From positions 1 to 64,000 of the forward strand of contig NZ_LMSS01000002.1 of the NCBI RefSeq assembly GCF_001429605.1: DNA of 64,000 bases. Reading direction: 5' to 3'. Made by a program: the position numbers and the translations under genes. The DNA is from Phycicoccus sp. Soil802 (lineage in GTDB: Bacteria > Actinomycetota > Actinomycetes > Actinomycetales > Dermatophilaceae). Numbering within the stretch: the first letter of the stretch is position 1; the number at the start of each line of letters is the position of its first letter. Shown piece by piece: positions 8,289 through 16,461 of this stretch. The notes beneath the pieces were generated by a model that was not told the DNA's origin, did not search any database, and saw nothing but the letters and a program-made list of their open reading frames with translations.

Positions 8289-10085
8289 GTGGACGCACCA
8301 CCGCCCCACGCGCCGCCCACCGGCACCCCTCGCCGCGCCGACCTGAAGGTCCAGGGCGCCGGAGCCACCGCCGACCGGGACCGCTTCCGGGTCTCCCGCG
8401 TGGCGATCTGGGGGGTCGTGGCCCTCGGCCTGGCCCAGGGCGCCTGCCTGCTCTCCTTCATCCTGCTGCTGTCGAAGGTCGTCGAGCTGCTCGAGCCGAC
8501 CGGCGTGGGGTTCGCCGCCGAGCGCGAGTACCGCCAGTCGCTGGTGGCGTGTGCGGTCCTCGCCGGCCTCGGCGTCGCCCTGGGCGTCCTCCGGGCGGTC
8601 GAGTTCTCGGTCACCGAGCGGGCTGGCTACGCGGTGGTGCGCCGCCTCCGGATGGAGATGTACGCCCACCTCCAGCGGATGCTGCCCGCCCACCTGCTCC
8701 ACCGCGCTCGCGGTGGGTTGCTGCTCCGCCTCACCGGCGACCTGAGCATGCTGCGGATGTGGCTGAGCCGCGGTCAGCTGCAGGGGTGCTCGGCTGCCAT
8801 CACCCTGGCGGCCGGGCTCGTCGCGGCGTTCATCCTCAGCTGGCCGATGGCCTGCTCGTTGCTGGCGGTCCTGTCGCTCGGGGCGGTGGCCTCGCTCTCC
8901 AGCGGCCAGGCGATGCGCTCGGCCACCCGCACGATGCGGCGCCGGCGTTCGCTGGTCATCGGCAACATCGCCGAGCAGATCAACGCCCTGGCCGTGACGC
9001 AGGTGGCCGGTCGCACCGGGGGCGAGTTCGCGAGGCTGTCGCGGCAGAACGACTCCCTCAACCGCGCGCTCGTGCGGGTCGCGAACCTCCGAGGTCGGCT
9101 CCGTGGCCTGGCCACCGGCACCAGCATGGTCGCCACCGCCGCCGTGGTGGCCACCGGCGTCGTCGAGGCCCGGCGCGGCGAAGTCCTGCCGGCCACCGTG
9201 CTCCTCGAGGTCCTGGTCGCCCGGTTCCTCACCCGCTCGGTGCGCACCCTCGGGCTGATGCACGACTACTGGCACCGGGGCACCGTCTCCCGACAGAAGA
9301 TCCTCGACTTCCTCGCCAGCTCGAGCCGCGGCATCGAGAGCTCGCTGCTTGCTCCCCTGCGGGTCCGGCGCGGCGAGATCCGGTTCAACGACGTGACCGT
9401 CGAGGGAGCGCTGGACGGGCTGACCGTCCTGGCGGAGCCCGGGACGGTCGTGGCGATCACCGGCCGGGCCGGCTCGGGGGCGACCGCCGTCCTCGACGTG
9501 GTGGCCCGGCTCGTGGACCCGGACGGTGGCGCGGTCATCATCGACGACCAGGACCTGGCCGAGACGTCTCCCAGCTCCATCGGACGCGCCGTCGGGATGG
9601 TCGGCCCCGACCTTCCCCTGATGCGCGGGACGGTCACCCGCAACCTCACCTACTCCGCCAGGTCGTCGACGCCGGCGGAGGTCCAGCGCGTCGCCTTCGG
9701 GCTGGGTCTGCACCAGACCCTCGGCCGGGTGGGTGCCGACGGGGTGGACGAGTGGCTCGTCGAGGGCGGGCAGAACGTCTCGCCGGCCGACCGGCAGCTC
9801 ATCGCGGTGGGTCGGGCCCTCATGGGCAACCCGCCGATCCTGCTCCTCAACCGGCCCTTCGAAGGCCTCGACCCGGCCAGCCGGATCCTCGCGCGCGCCA
9901 TGGTGCTGCGCCACCGCGGCACGGTGCTGTGGTGCACGGAGGACCCGGAGGACCTCGCCGAGGCCGACGTCATCTGGGTGCTCGAGGGCGGCGTCCTCAC
10001 CGAGGTGAAGGCGGGCAGCGCCTACCGCGCAGAGCAGTGGACCACCCGAAACCACGAGGAGAGCCGATGGCCCGCCACCACCTGA
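8289..10085 (+). CDS. ABC-exporter-like protein with degenerate ATPase motifs
   Basis: The 598-residue protein has the layout of a type IV ABC exporter half: about six membrane helices (residues 35-330) followed by a nucleotide-binding-like domain (about 355-580). Every catalytic motif is altered. Walker A reads GRAGSGAT (392-399) with Ala398 in place of the Lys; the Q-loop glutamine is missing; the signature LSGGQ is VSPAD (497-501); Walker B ends in Asn521-Arg522 instead of Asp-Glu; the H-loop His is gone (CTEDPE). The frame is intact over 1.8 kb and lies in a coupled operon, so the protein is likely made but unable to hydrolyse ATP by itself. It could be a scaffold, a regulator or half of a heterodimer. 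Confidence 0.88.
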   Translation: MDAPPPHAPPTGTPRRADLKVQGAGATADRDRFRVSRVAIWGVVALGLAQGACLLSFILLLSKVVELLEPTGVGFAAEREYRQSLVACAVLAGLGVALGVLRAVEFSVTERAGYAVVRRLRMEMYAHLQRMLPAHLLHRARGGLLLRLTGDLSMLRMWLSRGQLQGCSAAITLAAGLVAAFILSWPMACSLLAVLSLGAVASLSSGQAMRSATRTMRRRRSLVIGNIAEQINALAVTQVAGRTGGEFARLSRQNDSLNRALVRVANLRGRLRGLATGTSMVATAAVVATGVVEARRGEVLPATVLLEVLVARFLTRSVRTLGLMHDYWHRGTVSRQKILDFLASSSRGIESSLLAPLRVRRGEIRFNDVTVEGALDGLTVLAEPGTVVAITGRAGSGATAVLDVVARLVDPDGGAVIIDDQDLAETSPSSIGRAVGMVGPDLPLMRGTVTRNLTYSARSSTPAEVQRVAFGLGLHQTLGRVGADGVDEWLVEGGQNVSPADRQLIAVGRALMGNPPILLLNRPFEGLDPASRILARAMVLRHRGTVLWCTEDPEDLAEADVIWVLEGGVLTEVKAGSAYRAEQWTTRNHEESRWPATT

Positions 10086-11170
10086 CCCGCGACCGACGCC
10101 TGATGGCCTGGTTCACCGCCCTCACCACCCTGTGCCTCGGGGCGGTCGGGTGGCAGCTGGCGGTGGCCGCCCCGGCCGACCCGGAGGTCATCACGCGCAC
10201 CGTCTCCGCAGGCGCGGACGGCCGCCTCGACCTGACCTTCACGGGCGACACGATGCTCGGCGACGGCGCCAAGCGGCTCATCGCGGCCGCGGGCTACGAC
10301 GCCCCGCTCAAGGGGGTCCGGCCGCTCCTGGGCGGCGACGTCACCATCGTCAACGCCGAAGGACCCATCACGACCGTGGCCGAACCGGCCAACCCCGGCG
10401 CCAAGTACTCCTACGCCGTCCCGCCCGAGGGGGCGAACGCCCTGGCGCGCGCAGGCGTCGACGTCCTGGGGCTGGGCAACAACCACGCCATGGACCGCGG
10501 CGCGGCGGGGCTGAGCCAGACCCAGCAGTTCGCGCAGGCCGCGGGGTTGTCCACGTTCGGGGCCGGCGCGGACCTCGCGCAGGCCATGCGGCCCCTGGTC
10601 CTCGCCTCTCCCCAGGAGACCATTGCCGTGATCGGCTTCGGTGAGAACTTCGGGCCACTGCACCGCAGCACCCAGACCACGCCGGGCATGGTGCCGCTGA
10701 GCATCGAGCGGGTCGAGCGCGGCGTGCTCACGGCCAGGGCGGCCGGGGCGACGAAGATCGTGGCGTTCGTCCACTGGGGCGACAACTACGCCGACGTCAA
10801 CGCCCAGCAGCGCTACTGGGCCGGCGTCCTCGTCGATGCCGGGTACGACGCGGTCATCGGCACCGGCGCGCACGTCCTCCAGCCGGTCGAGCTGGTGCGG
10901 GGCACCCCGGTCGCCTACGGCCTGGGCAACCTCGCCTTCGGTGCACCCGGCCGGTTCGCGAGCTACGGCAAGGTGGGGGTCGGCGCGGTCGCCCACCTCC
11001 GGTGGGACGCGACCGGGCGCGGCACGCTGCGCCTCGACTGCGTGCAGACCGACAACCTCCTCGACGGCTACGTCGCCCGTCCCTGCCCGCCCGTCACCCG
11101 GGCTGCCGCACAGCGCGTGCTCGGCACGACCGTGACGTGGACCAAAAACCAGGCGTCCCTCACGTTCTGA
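10067..11170 (+). CDS. CapA-family (poly-gamma-glutamate synthesis type) protein
   Basis: A 367-residue protein with an N-terminal membrane anchor (about 13-35) and a metallophosphoesterase-like CapA fold outside the membrane. Visible CapA landmarks in order are TGDTMLGD, NAEGPIT, GNNHAMD, HWGDNY, GTGAHVLQPVE and YGLGNLAFG, which hold the predicted metal ligands. CapA proteins take part in export or attachment of poly-gamma-glutamate capsules, but CapB/CapC ligase genes are not present here, so the substrate is open. ATG 10067 follows GAGGAG and overlaps the ABC-like gene by 19 bp; its stop shares one base with the next start. Confidence 0.85.
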   Translation: MARHHLTRDRRLMAWFTALTTLCLGAVGWQLAVAAPADPEVITRTVSAGADGRLDLTFTGDTMLGDGAKRLIAAAGYDAPLKGVRPLLGGDVTIVNAEGPITTVAEPANPGAKYSYAVPPEGANALARAGVDVLGLGNNHAMDRGAAGLSQTQQFAQAAGLSTFGAGADLAQAMRPLVLASPQETIAVIGFGENFGPLHRSTQTTPGMVPLSIERVERGVLTARAAGATKIVAFVHWGDNYADVNAQQRYWAGVLVDAGYDAVIGTGAHVLQPVELVRGTPVAYGLGNLAFGAPGRFASYGKVGVGAVAHLRWDATGRGTLRLDCVQTDNLLDGYVARPCPPVTRAAAQRVLGTTVTWTKNQASLTF

Positions 11171-12057
11171 TGCGAGCCAGCCTGATGCGACGCCCCCGAC
11201 TGACCTGGATGGTGCTCCTCGTGACGTTCGCCGTGAGCGCGGCCTGTGGCCACCCGACTGACGACCCGTGGGAGCCGGGCGACACGGGGTCGTTCGTGTT
11301 CGCGCCGCCCGGCCGCACCCCGATCAAGGTCTGGTATGCCGTGGGCTCGGGTGACGTGGCCAGTGGCCGTGTCGTCGTGGTCATGCACGGCACCAACCGC
11401 AACGCCGCCGACTACCGGGACTCGTGGGTCCCGCTGGTCCGGCACCGCCCGTGGGTCGTCGTCGCACCGGAGTTCGCCCGCGACGACTTCCCGGGAGTGG
11501 CCGCCTACAACCTCGGTGGCATGGTCGACGACTCCGGGGAGCCGGTGCCGCAGTCCGCGTGGACCTTCTCGTACCTCGAGCCGCTGGTCGAGCAGGCCCG
11601 CGCGATGAGTGGGGTCCGGGAGCGCCGCTTCGACCTGTTCGGCCACTCCGCCGGCGCGCAGTTCGTCCACCGCTACCTCGAGTTCGTCCCGACCGCGCCG
11701 GTGCGACGGGCGGTCGCCGCGAACGCCGGCTGGTACACCGAGCCGGACCCCGGCGTCGACTTCCCCTACGGCGTGCGGGACGCCCCTCGACCCGTCGACC
11801 TGCCCGCCCTCTTCGCCCGTGACCTCACCGTCCTGCTGGGAAGTGACGACGTCGAGGAGGAGAACCTGCGACAGGACGCCGGTGCGAGCCGTCAGGGACC
11901 CACGCGGATCGACCGCGGCGAACGGTTCCACCAGGTGGCCAGCGACGAGGCTCGCGACCTCGACACCCCGTTCCGCTGGACCCTGCAGGTCGTCCCCGGG
12001 GTGGCCCACGACCACTCGCCCATGTCGGCCGCCGCGGCCGAGATCCTCGCCCGGTAG
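11170..12057 (+). CDS. alpha/beta-hydrolase lipoprotein
   Basis: A 295-residue predicted lipoprotein (signal residues about 6-22, lipobox VSAAC) with an alpha/beta hydrolase fold. The nucleophile elbow is GHSAG and the catalytic His is in PGVAHDHSPM near the C-terminus. Its stop-start junction with the CapA gene is TGATG, so translation is coupled. The C-terminal blocks R-x-DRG-x-RFH and VVPGV-x-HD are shared with the next gene, showing that the two hydrolases are paralogues. It may cut an ester or amide bond in an extracellular polymer; this is inferred from context only. Confidence 0.82.
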   Translation: MRASLMRRPRLTWMVLLVTFAVSAACGHPTDDPWEPGDTGSFVFAPPGRTPIKVWYAVGSGDVASGRVVVVMHGTNRNAADYRDSWVPLVRHRPWVVVAPEFARDDFPGVAAYNLGGMVDDSGEPVPQSAWTFSYLEPLVEQARAMSGVRERRFDLFGHSAGAQFVHRYLEFVPTAPVRRAVAANAGWYTEPDPGVDFPYGVRDAPRPVDLPALFARDLTVLLGSDDVEEENLRQDAGASRQGPTRIDRGERFHQVASDEARDLDTPFRWTLQVVPGVAHDHSPMSAAAAEILAR

Positions 12058-12150
12058 TCGCCCGGCGGTCGTCCGCCAGCCGCTCGCCAGCCGCTCGGGA
12101 CGGCTTCGTAAGGCGAGCCGACCCCGCACCGTCTTTCGGGCACTCCCCCG

Positions 12151-13257
12151 ATGAGAAAGCAGGCGGTCGCCATGAGCACCACCCAGACCCCGAGAGTCCA
12201 CGACGCAGCCCACTCCGGGCACCACCGGGCCGGCCCCTCCGCAGCCCGGTCGCGCCGCAGGTGCCACACCCTCGCGCCCGCGCGGCGGCGGAAGCGGCCG
12301 GCGGCAGGTGTGCCGAGAGTGGGTGTGGCTCTGTGCCTCGTCGTCGGAGCCGGCCTGTCGGCGGACCAGGCCGACGCCGGCGTCGGCGCCACGCCGTCCA
12401 GCCGGACCTTCCGGATCGGCACCGCGCTCCTGGACTACTGCGGCAACGGCTCGGTGACGCACAAGGTCGGCTCGGTGCGTCGGGTCGTGTTCGTCGTCCA
12501 CGGCAGCTCCGGCAACTACTGCGACCACGCCCGGTACGCGATGGACGCCGCCGAGGCGGCCGGCGTCCTCGGCAGCACCCTCGTCGTCGCGCCGTTCTTC
12601 CGGACCGACCCCGCGGCGAGCGGCGACCCACACCTGACCTGGGGATCGGGGTGGCGGGAGGGAGACCTGAGCACCAACGTCGAGGGCCCCCGGGTCTCGA
12701 GCTTCGCCGCCGTCGACCAGCTCGCCGGGACGGTGCGCCAGACCTTCGGCCCGGGCGTGCGCCTGGTGATCGTCGGCCACTCCGCGGGCGGCCAGCTCGT
12801 GCAGCGCTATGCCGAGGGCAGCGACGCGCCCTTCGCTGCCTTCGTGCCGATGAACCCGTCCAGCTACGCCTACCTCGGCGCGCAGCGGTGGCCCGGGACG
12901 ACGACCCTCGACACCGTGGCGGGGTGCCCGGGCTACAACAGCTGGAAGTACGGTCTCGAGGACCTCAACACCTACATGAGCGGCCAGGGCGGCATCCGGG
13001 CGCGGTATGCCGGACACCGCGTCGCCCTCCTGCTCGGCAGCGCAGACACGGAGCGGGACGCCGACCTCGACACCGGGTGTTCAGCCGAGGCCCAGGGGCG
13101 CAACCGGCTGGACCGCGGGCAGCGGTTCCACGACCACCTCGCGGCCCAGCTGGGCTCCCAGCCGGCGGGCCACACCCTGGCGGTGGTGCCGGGAGTGGGC
13201 CACGACGGCCGGTCCATGATCGGCTCCGCCGCAGCCAGGGCCGTCCTCTTCCAGTAG
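12151..13257 (+). CDS. exported alpha/beta-hydrolase, paralogue of preceding gene
   Basis: A 368-residue protein with a basic N-terminus, a hydrophobic segment at about 55-70 that could be an anchor or signal, and an alpha/beta hydrolase domain. The nucleophile is in GHSAGGQ, an oxyanion-type HGSSGN follows strand three, and the catalytic His is in PGVGHDGRSM. Cysteines around residues 97, 120, 268 and 312 suggest an extracytoplasmic disulphide-bearing domain. Two in-frame starts (ATG 12151 and 12172) are possible and neither has a strong ribosome site. It lies 93 bp after the lipoprotein gene and probably belongs to the same functional group. Confidence 0.8.
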   Translation: MRKQAVAMSTTQTPRVHDAAHSGHHRAGPSAARSRRRCHTLAPARRRKRPAAGVPRVGVALCLVVGAGLSADQADAGVGATPSSRTFRIGTALLDYCGNGSVTHKVGSVRRVVFVVHGSSGNYCDHARYAMDAAEAAGVLGSTLVVAPFFRTDPAASGDPHLTWGSGWREGDLSTNVEGPRVSSFAAVDQLAGTVRQTFGPGVRLVIVGHSAGGQLVQRYAEGSDAPFAAFVPMNPSSYAYLGAQRWPGTTTLDTVAGCPGYNSWKYGLEDLNTYMSGQGGIRARYAGHRVALLLGSADTERDADLDTGCSAEAQGRNRLDRGQRFHDHLAAQLGSQPAGHTLAVVPGVGHDGRSMIGSAAARAVLFQ

Positions 13258-13274
13258 GCGGAAGGGGGCCCGGG

Positions 13275-14690
13275 TCAGCCCTCGGCGGCTCGCAACGGCA
13301 CGCGCACCCGCACCAGGGCGCCACCGCCGGCCCTCGGCTCGAGCGAGATCTCCCCACCGTGCCGCTCGACGATGATCCGGCGGGAGATGTCGAGCCCGAG
13401 CCCGGTGCCCTTGCCCACCTCCTTGGTCGTGAAGAACGGTTCGAACGCGTGCGCCGCCACGTCCTCGGGCACCCCCGGTCCGTCGTCGGCGACCTCGACC
13501 ACGACGCCCGACGCCTCGCCCGCCGGCCCCGGCTCGGCGATGCGGACGGTGAGCCACAGGGTGCCGGAGCCCTCCATGGCGTCGACGGCGTTGTCGATCA
13601 GGTTGGTCCACACCTGGTTGAGCTCGCCCGGGATGGCCTCGACCCGGGGCAGGTCCGGCGCGTAGTCGCGCACCACGGAGATGCCGCCGCGCAGCTTGTG
13701 GCCGAGCATGACCAGGGTGCTCTCCAGGCCCTCGGTGACCTCGGTCTGCTGCACCAGGGCTCGGTCGAGCTGGGAGTAGGACCGCACTGCCCCGATCAGC
13801 TCGGAGACGCGGTGGGTCGCCTCGCGGATCTCGCCCAGGAGGCCGTCGACGGCCAGCGAGCTGGCCATCCACTCCAGGGCCGGCGCCAGCTGGCCGGGCT
13901 CGAGCCCCGAGGCGGCCCGGTCGAGCATGGCCACGTCGGCCCCGGCCGCCGCGAACGGTGGGGCGATGACCCAGTCACGGTCGACGTCGTGCCGCACCAG
14001 CCAGTCGGACAGCTCCTCCTCACGGTCGGCCGCAGCCACCGGATCGAGCTCGGCCCCTGCCTCGGCGAGCGACCGGCGCAGGGTGTCGAGGGCCACGAAC
14101 TGCTCAGGCGTCGCGCCGCTCTCGGCCAGCCGCCGCAACGACGTCCCGAGCGTGTCGCTGGCCCGGTCGAGGGCGTCGACCGCCCGGGTCGCCGCCGACG
14201 CGGGGTTGTTGATCTCGTGCGCGAGGCCGGCGGCCAGGGTGCCGAGCGCCACCAGGGACTCGCGCTGGCGGGCCTTGGCCTCGATGCTGCGCACGGTGTT
14301 GACCAGCCCGGCGATCAGGTGGACGCCGAACGGGAACCACGCGCGGGCGGCCTCGCCCAGGGCCTTCGCAGGCACCTTGAGCATCCGGCCGGGGAGCACC
14401 CCGCGGGCGGTCGCCATGTAGACGCCGTGCGCGTCCCAGGCCTGGAAGCCACCGGCCCACTGACCGGGGTTGCTCATCACGCCCAGCTCGGTCTCCTGGT
14501 GGCCCACCCGGCGCCCGAGACTGAGCGACCCCTCGAGCAGCACCCACCAGAAGTCGGCCGGGGTCCCCTCGCGGAACGCGACGTCACCGGTGTCGAACGA
14601 CCACTCGGTCCCAGCCGTCCAGAGCCGCTCGCGCTGCTCGGCGGAGAGCCCGTCGAACAACCCGATCCGCGCCAGCTCCTCAGCGCTCAC
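13275..14690 (-). CDS. Sensor histidine kinase with cyclic-nucleotide-binding-like domain
   Basis: A 471-residue soluble kinase. Residues about 5-115 form a cNMP-binding-like beta barrel. The dimerisation/phosphoacceptor helix carries His158 in LAAGLAHEINNP, and the ATPase domain has the N box (NLIDNAVDAM), G1 (DDGPGVP) and G2 (GKGTGLGLDIS). No membrane segment is present, so it senses a cytosolic signal. The GTG start overlaps the stop of the receiver-reductase gene by 4 bp, which marks that protein as its likely partner. Confidence 0.92.
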   Translation of the reverse strand: MSAEELARIGLFDGLSAEQRERLWTAGTEWSFDTGDVAFREGTPADFWWVLLEGSLSLGRRVGHQETELGVMSNPGQWAGGFQAWDAHGVYMATARGVLPGRMLKVPAKALGEAARAWFPFGVHLIAGLVNTVRSIEAKARQRESLVALGTLAAGLAHEINNPASAATRAVDALDRASDTLGTSLRRLAESGATPEQFVALDTLRRSLAEAGAELDPVAAADREEELSDWLVRHDVDRDWVIAPPFAAAGADVAMLDRAASGLEPGQLAPALEWMASSLAVDGLLGEIREATHRVSELIGAVRSYSQLDRALVQQTEVTEGLESTLVMLGHKLRGGISVVRDYAPDLPRVEAIPGELNQVWTNLIDNAVDAMEGSGTLWLTVRIAEPGPAGEASGVVVEVADDGPGVPEDVAAHAFEPFFTTKEVGKGTGLGLDISRRIIVERHGGEISLEPRAGGGALVRVRVPLRAAEG

Positions 14691-16345
14691 GTCGTGGCCA
14701 GGAAGCGGTGCACGAGGTGGACGGCCATGCCACCCTCACCCACGGCCGAGGCGACCCGCTTCATCGAGTCGAGCCGCACGTCACCCGCCGCGAAGACACC
14801 CGGGACGCTCGTCTCCAGCGCGAAGGGGACCCGGTCCTCCGGCCACGACGACCGACCGGGTCGCTGCAGCAGCTCCGGCCCGGTGAGGACGAACCCGTGG
14901 TCGTCGCGCAGGACGTCGTCGCCCAGCCAGTCGGTGCGGGGCATCGCACCGATGAAGATGAACAGCCACGAGGTGTCGACCTCCTCCGTCGCGCCGGTGG
15001 CGCGGTCGCGCAGGGTCAGCGACTCGAGGTGCTCTTCCCCCCGGGCGGCGGCGACCTCGCACCCGACACGGACCTCGATGTTCGTGGCGGCCTCGATGCG
15101 GGCGACGAGGTACTGGGACATGGTGAGCTCGAGGCCGGCGCCGCGGACCAGCATCACCACCCGCTTGGCGTAGCGGGCGAGGTTGAGGGCCGCCTGCCCG
15201 GCGGAGTTGGCCGCCCCGACCAGGTAGACCTCCTCGCCCTCGCACTGGGCCGCCTCGCTGGCGGAGGCGCCGTAGTGCACTCCCCTCGCGCCCAGCTCGT
15301 CGAGCCCGGCGGCCTCGAGCCGCCGGTAGGAGACCCCCGTCGCGATGAGCACCGACCGGGCCTCCAGCTCATCCGCCCCGTCGATGACGACCGAGCGCAC
15401 CGGCCCCTTCACCCGCAGCCCCACGGCCTCCCTGGCGACCACCATCTCGGCCCCGAACCGCGCCACCTGCGCGACCGCCCGGTGCGTCAGGTCGGCCCCG
15501 GACAGCCCCTTGGGGAAGCCGAGGTAGTTCTCGATCGAGGCGCTCTGTCCGGCCTGGCCGCCGGGGGCGTCGCGTTCGACCACGACGGTCCGCAGCCCCT
15601 CCGAGGACGCGTAGACCGCGGCCGCGAGGCCGGCCGGACCACCACCCACGATGCACAGGTCGTAGAGGGGCGCGTCGGCGAGCGTGTGCAGACCCAGGGC
15701 CGCCGCCACCTCGCGGTTCGTGGGGCTGCGCAGCGGCTCACCGTCGGGCAGCAGCACGAGCGGCAGGTCGTCCGGTCGCGCCCCGGCCAGCTCCACGAGC
15801 TCGGCCGCGCCGTCGTCCCGCTCGACGTCGAGCCACGCGTAGGGCACGTGGTTGCGGGTCAGGAAGGTCTTGACCTCCTGGCTGCGGTCGGACCAGCGGT
15901 GGCCGACCACCCGCACCTGGTCGGCGCTGTCGCGATGACCTTCCTGCCAGTCGCCGAGCAGGTCCTCCACGACCGGGTAGAGCTTGTCCTGCGGCGGGTC
16001 CCAGGGCTTGAGCATGTAGTAGTCGAGCCCGATGTCGTTGATGGCCTTGATGGCGACGTCGGTATCGGCGTAGGCGGTGAGCAGCAGCAGCTTGGTGTCG
16101 GCACTGATGGTGCGCACCCGCTCGAGCAGCTCGATCCCGGTCATCCCGGGCATCCGCTGGTCCGACACCACGAGGGCGACGGCCCGGCCCCGCAGGGTGA
16201 ACTCGGTCAGCAGCTCCAGCGCCCCCGGGCCCGAGGTGGCACCGGCGACCCGGAAGTCCGCGCCGAACCGGTCGCGCAGGTCACGGGTGATCGCCTTGGA
16301 CACCACGGGGTCGTCGTCGACGGCCAGGATCGTCGGCTTCGCCAC
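14687..16345 (-). CDS. Fused response regulator / thioredoxin-reductase-like flavoprotein
   Basis: A 552-residue fusion. Residues 5-125 are a receiver domain with Asp62 as phosphoacceptor, Thr90 and Lys113. Residues about 145-215 form a small glutaredoxin-like domain without a CxxC. Residues 226-545 are an FAD/NAD(P)H domain of thioredoxin-reductase type (GGGPAG at 234-239, a second dinucleotide motif near 374, and GVFAAGD near the end). The CxxC that transfers electrons to thioredoxin is replaced by GASASEAAQ (359-367), so it cannot act as a normal thioredoxin reductase. It probably links phosphorylation by the adjacent kinase to a flavin redox output. Confidence 0.9.
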   Translation of the reverse strand: MAKPTILAVDDDPVVSKAITRDLRDRFGADFRVAGATSGPGALELLTEFTLRGRAVALVVSDQRMPGMTGIELLERVRTISADTKLLLLTAYADTDVAIKAINDIGLDYYMLKPWDPPQDKLYPVVEDLLGDWQEGHRDSADQVRVVGHRWSDRSQEVKTFLTRNHVPYAWLDVERDDGAAELVELAGARPDDLPLVLLPDGEPLRSPTNREVAAALGLHTLADAPLYDLCIVGGGPAGLAAAVYASSEGLRTVVVERDAPGGQAGQSASIENYLGFPKGLSGADLTHRAVAQVARFGAEMVVAREAVGLRVKGPVRSVVIDGADELEARSVLIATGVSYRRLEAAGLDELGARGVHYGASASEAAQCEGEEVYLVGAANSAGQAALNLARYAKRVVMLVRGAGLELTMSQYLVARIEAATNIEVRVGCEVAAARGEEHLESLTLRDRATGATEEVDTSWLFIFIGAMPRTDWLGDDVLRDDHGFVLTGPELLQRPGRSSWPEDRVPFALETSVPGVFAAGDVRLDSMKRVASAVGEGGMAVHLVHRFLATT

Positions 16346-16461
16346 GCTCGGAGGCTACCGGCAGCCCCCGTCGTGCGCCATGGTCCGGATGAGCCCTCGG
16401 GCGGACGTGGGTCGCGGCCATCGCTGGGGAATCCACGGCTCCAGCCCGGCGCACGCCTCGG

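Noticed and set aside
7925-10055. Long open frames on both strands overlapping the ABC-like and P-loop genes
   Set aside because: They are GC-driven shadows without family motifs, and they conflict with the coupled start and stop signals of the plus-strand operon.
12261-15173. 970-codon open frame running across the hydrolase, kinase and reductase genes
   Set aside because: It crosses three well-supported genes in other frames and has no recognisable domain.
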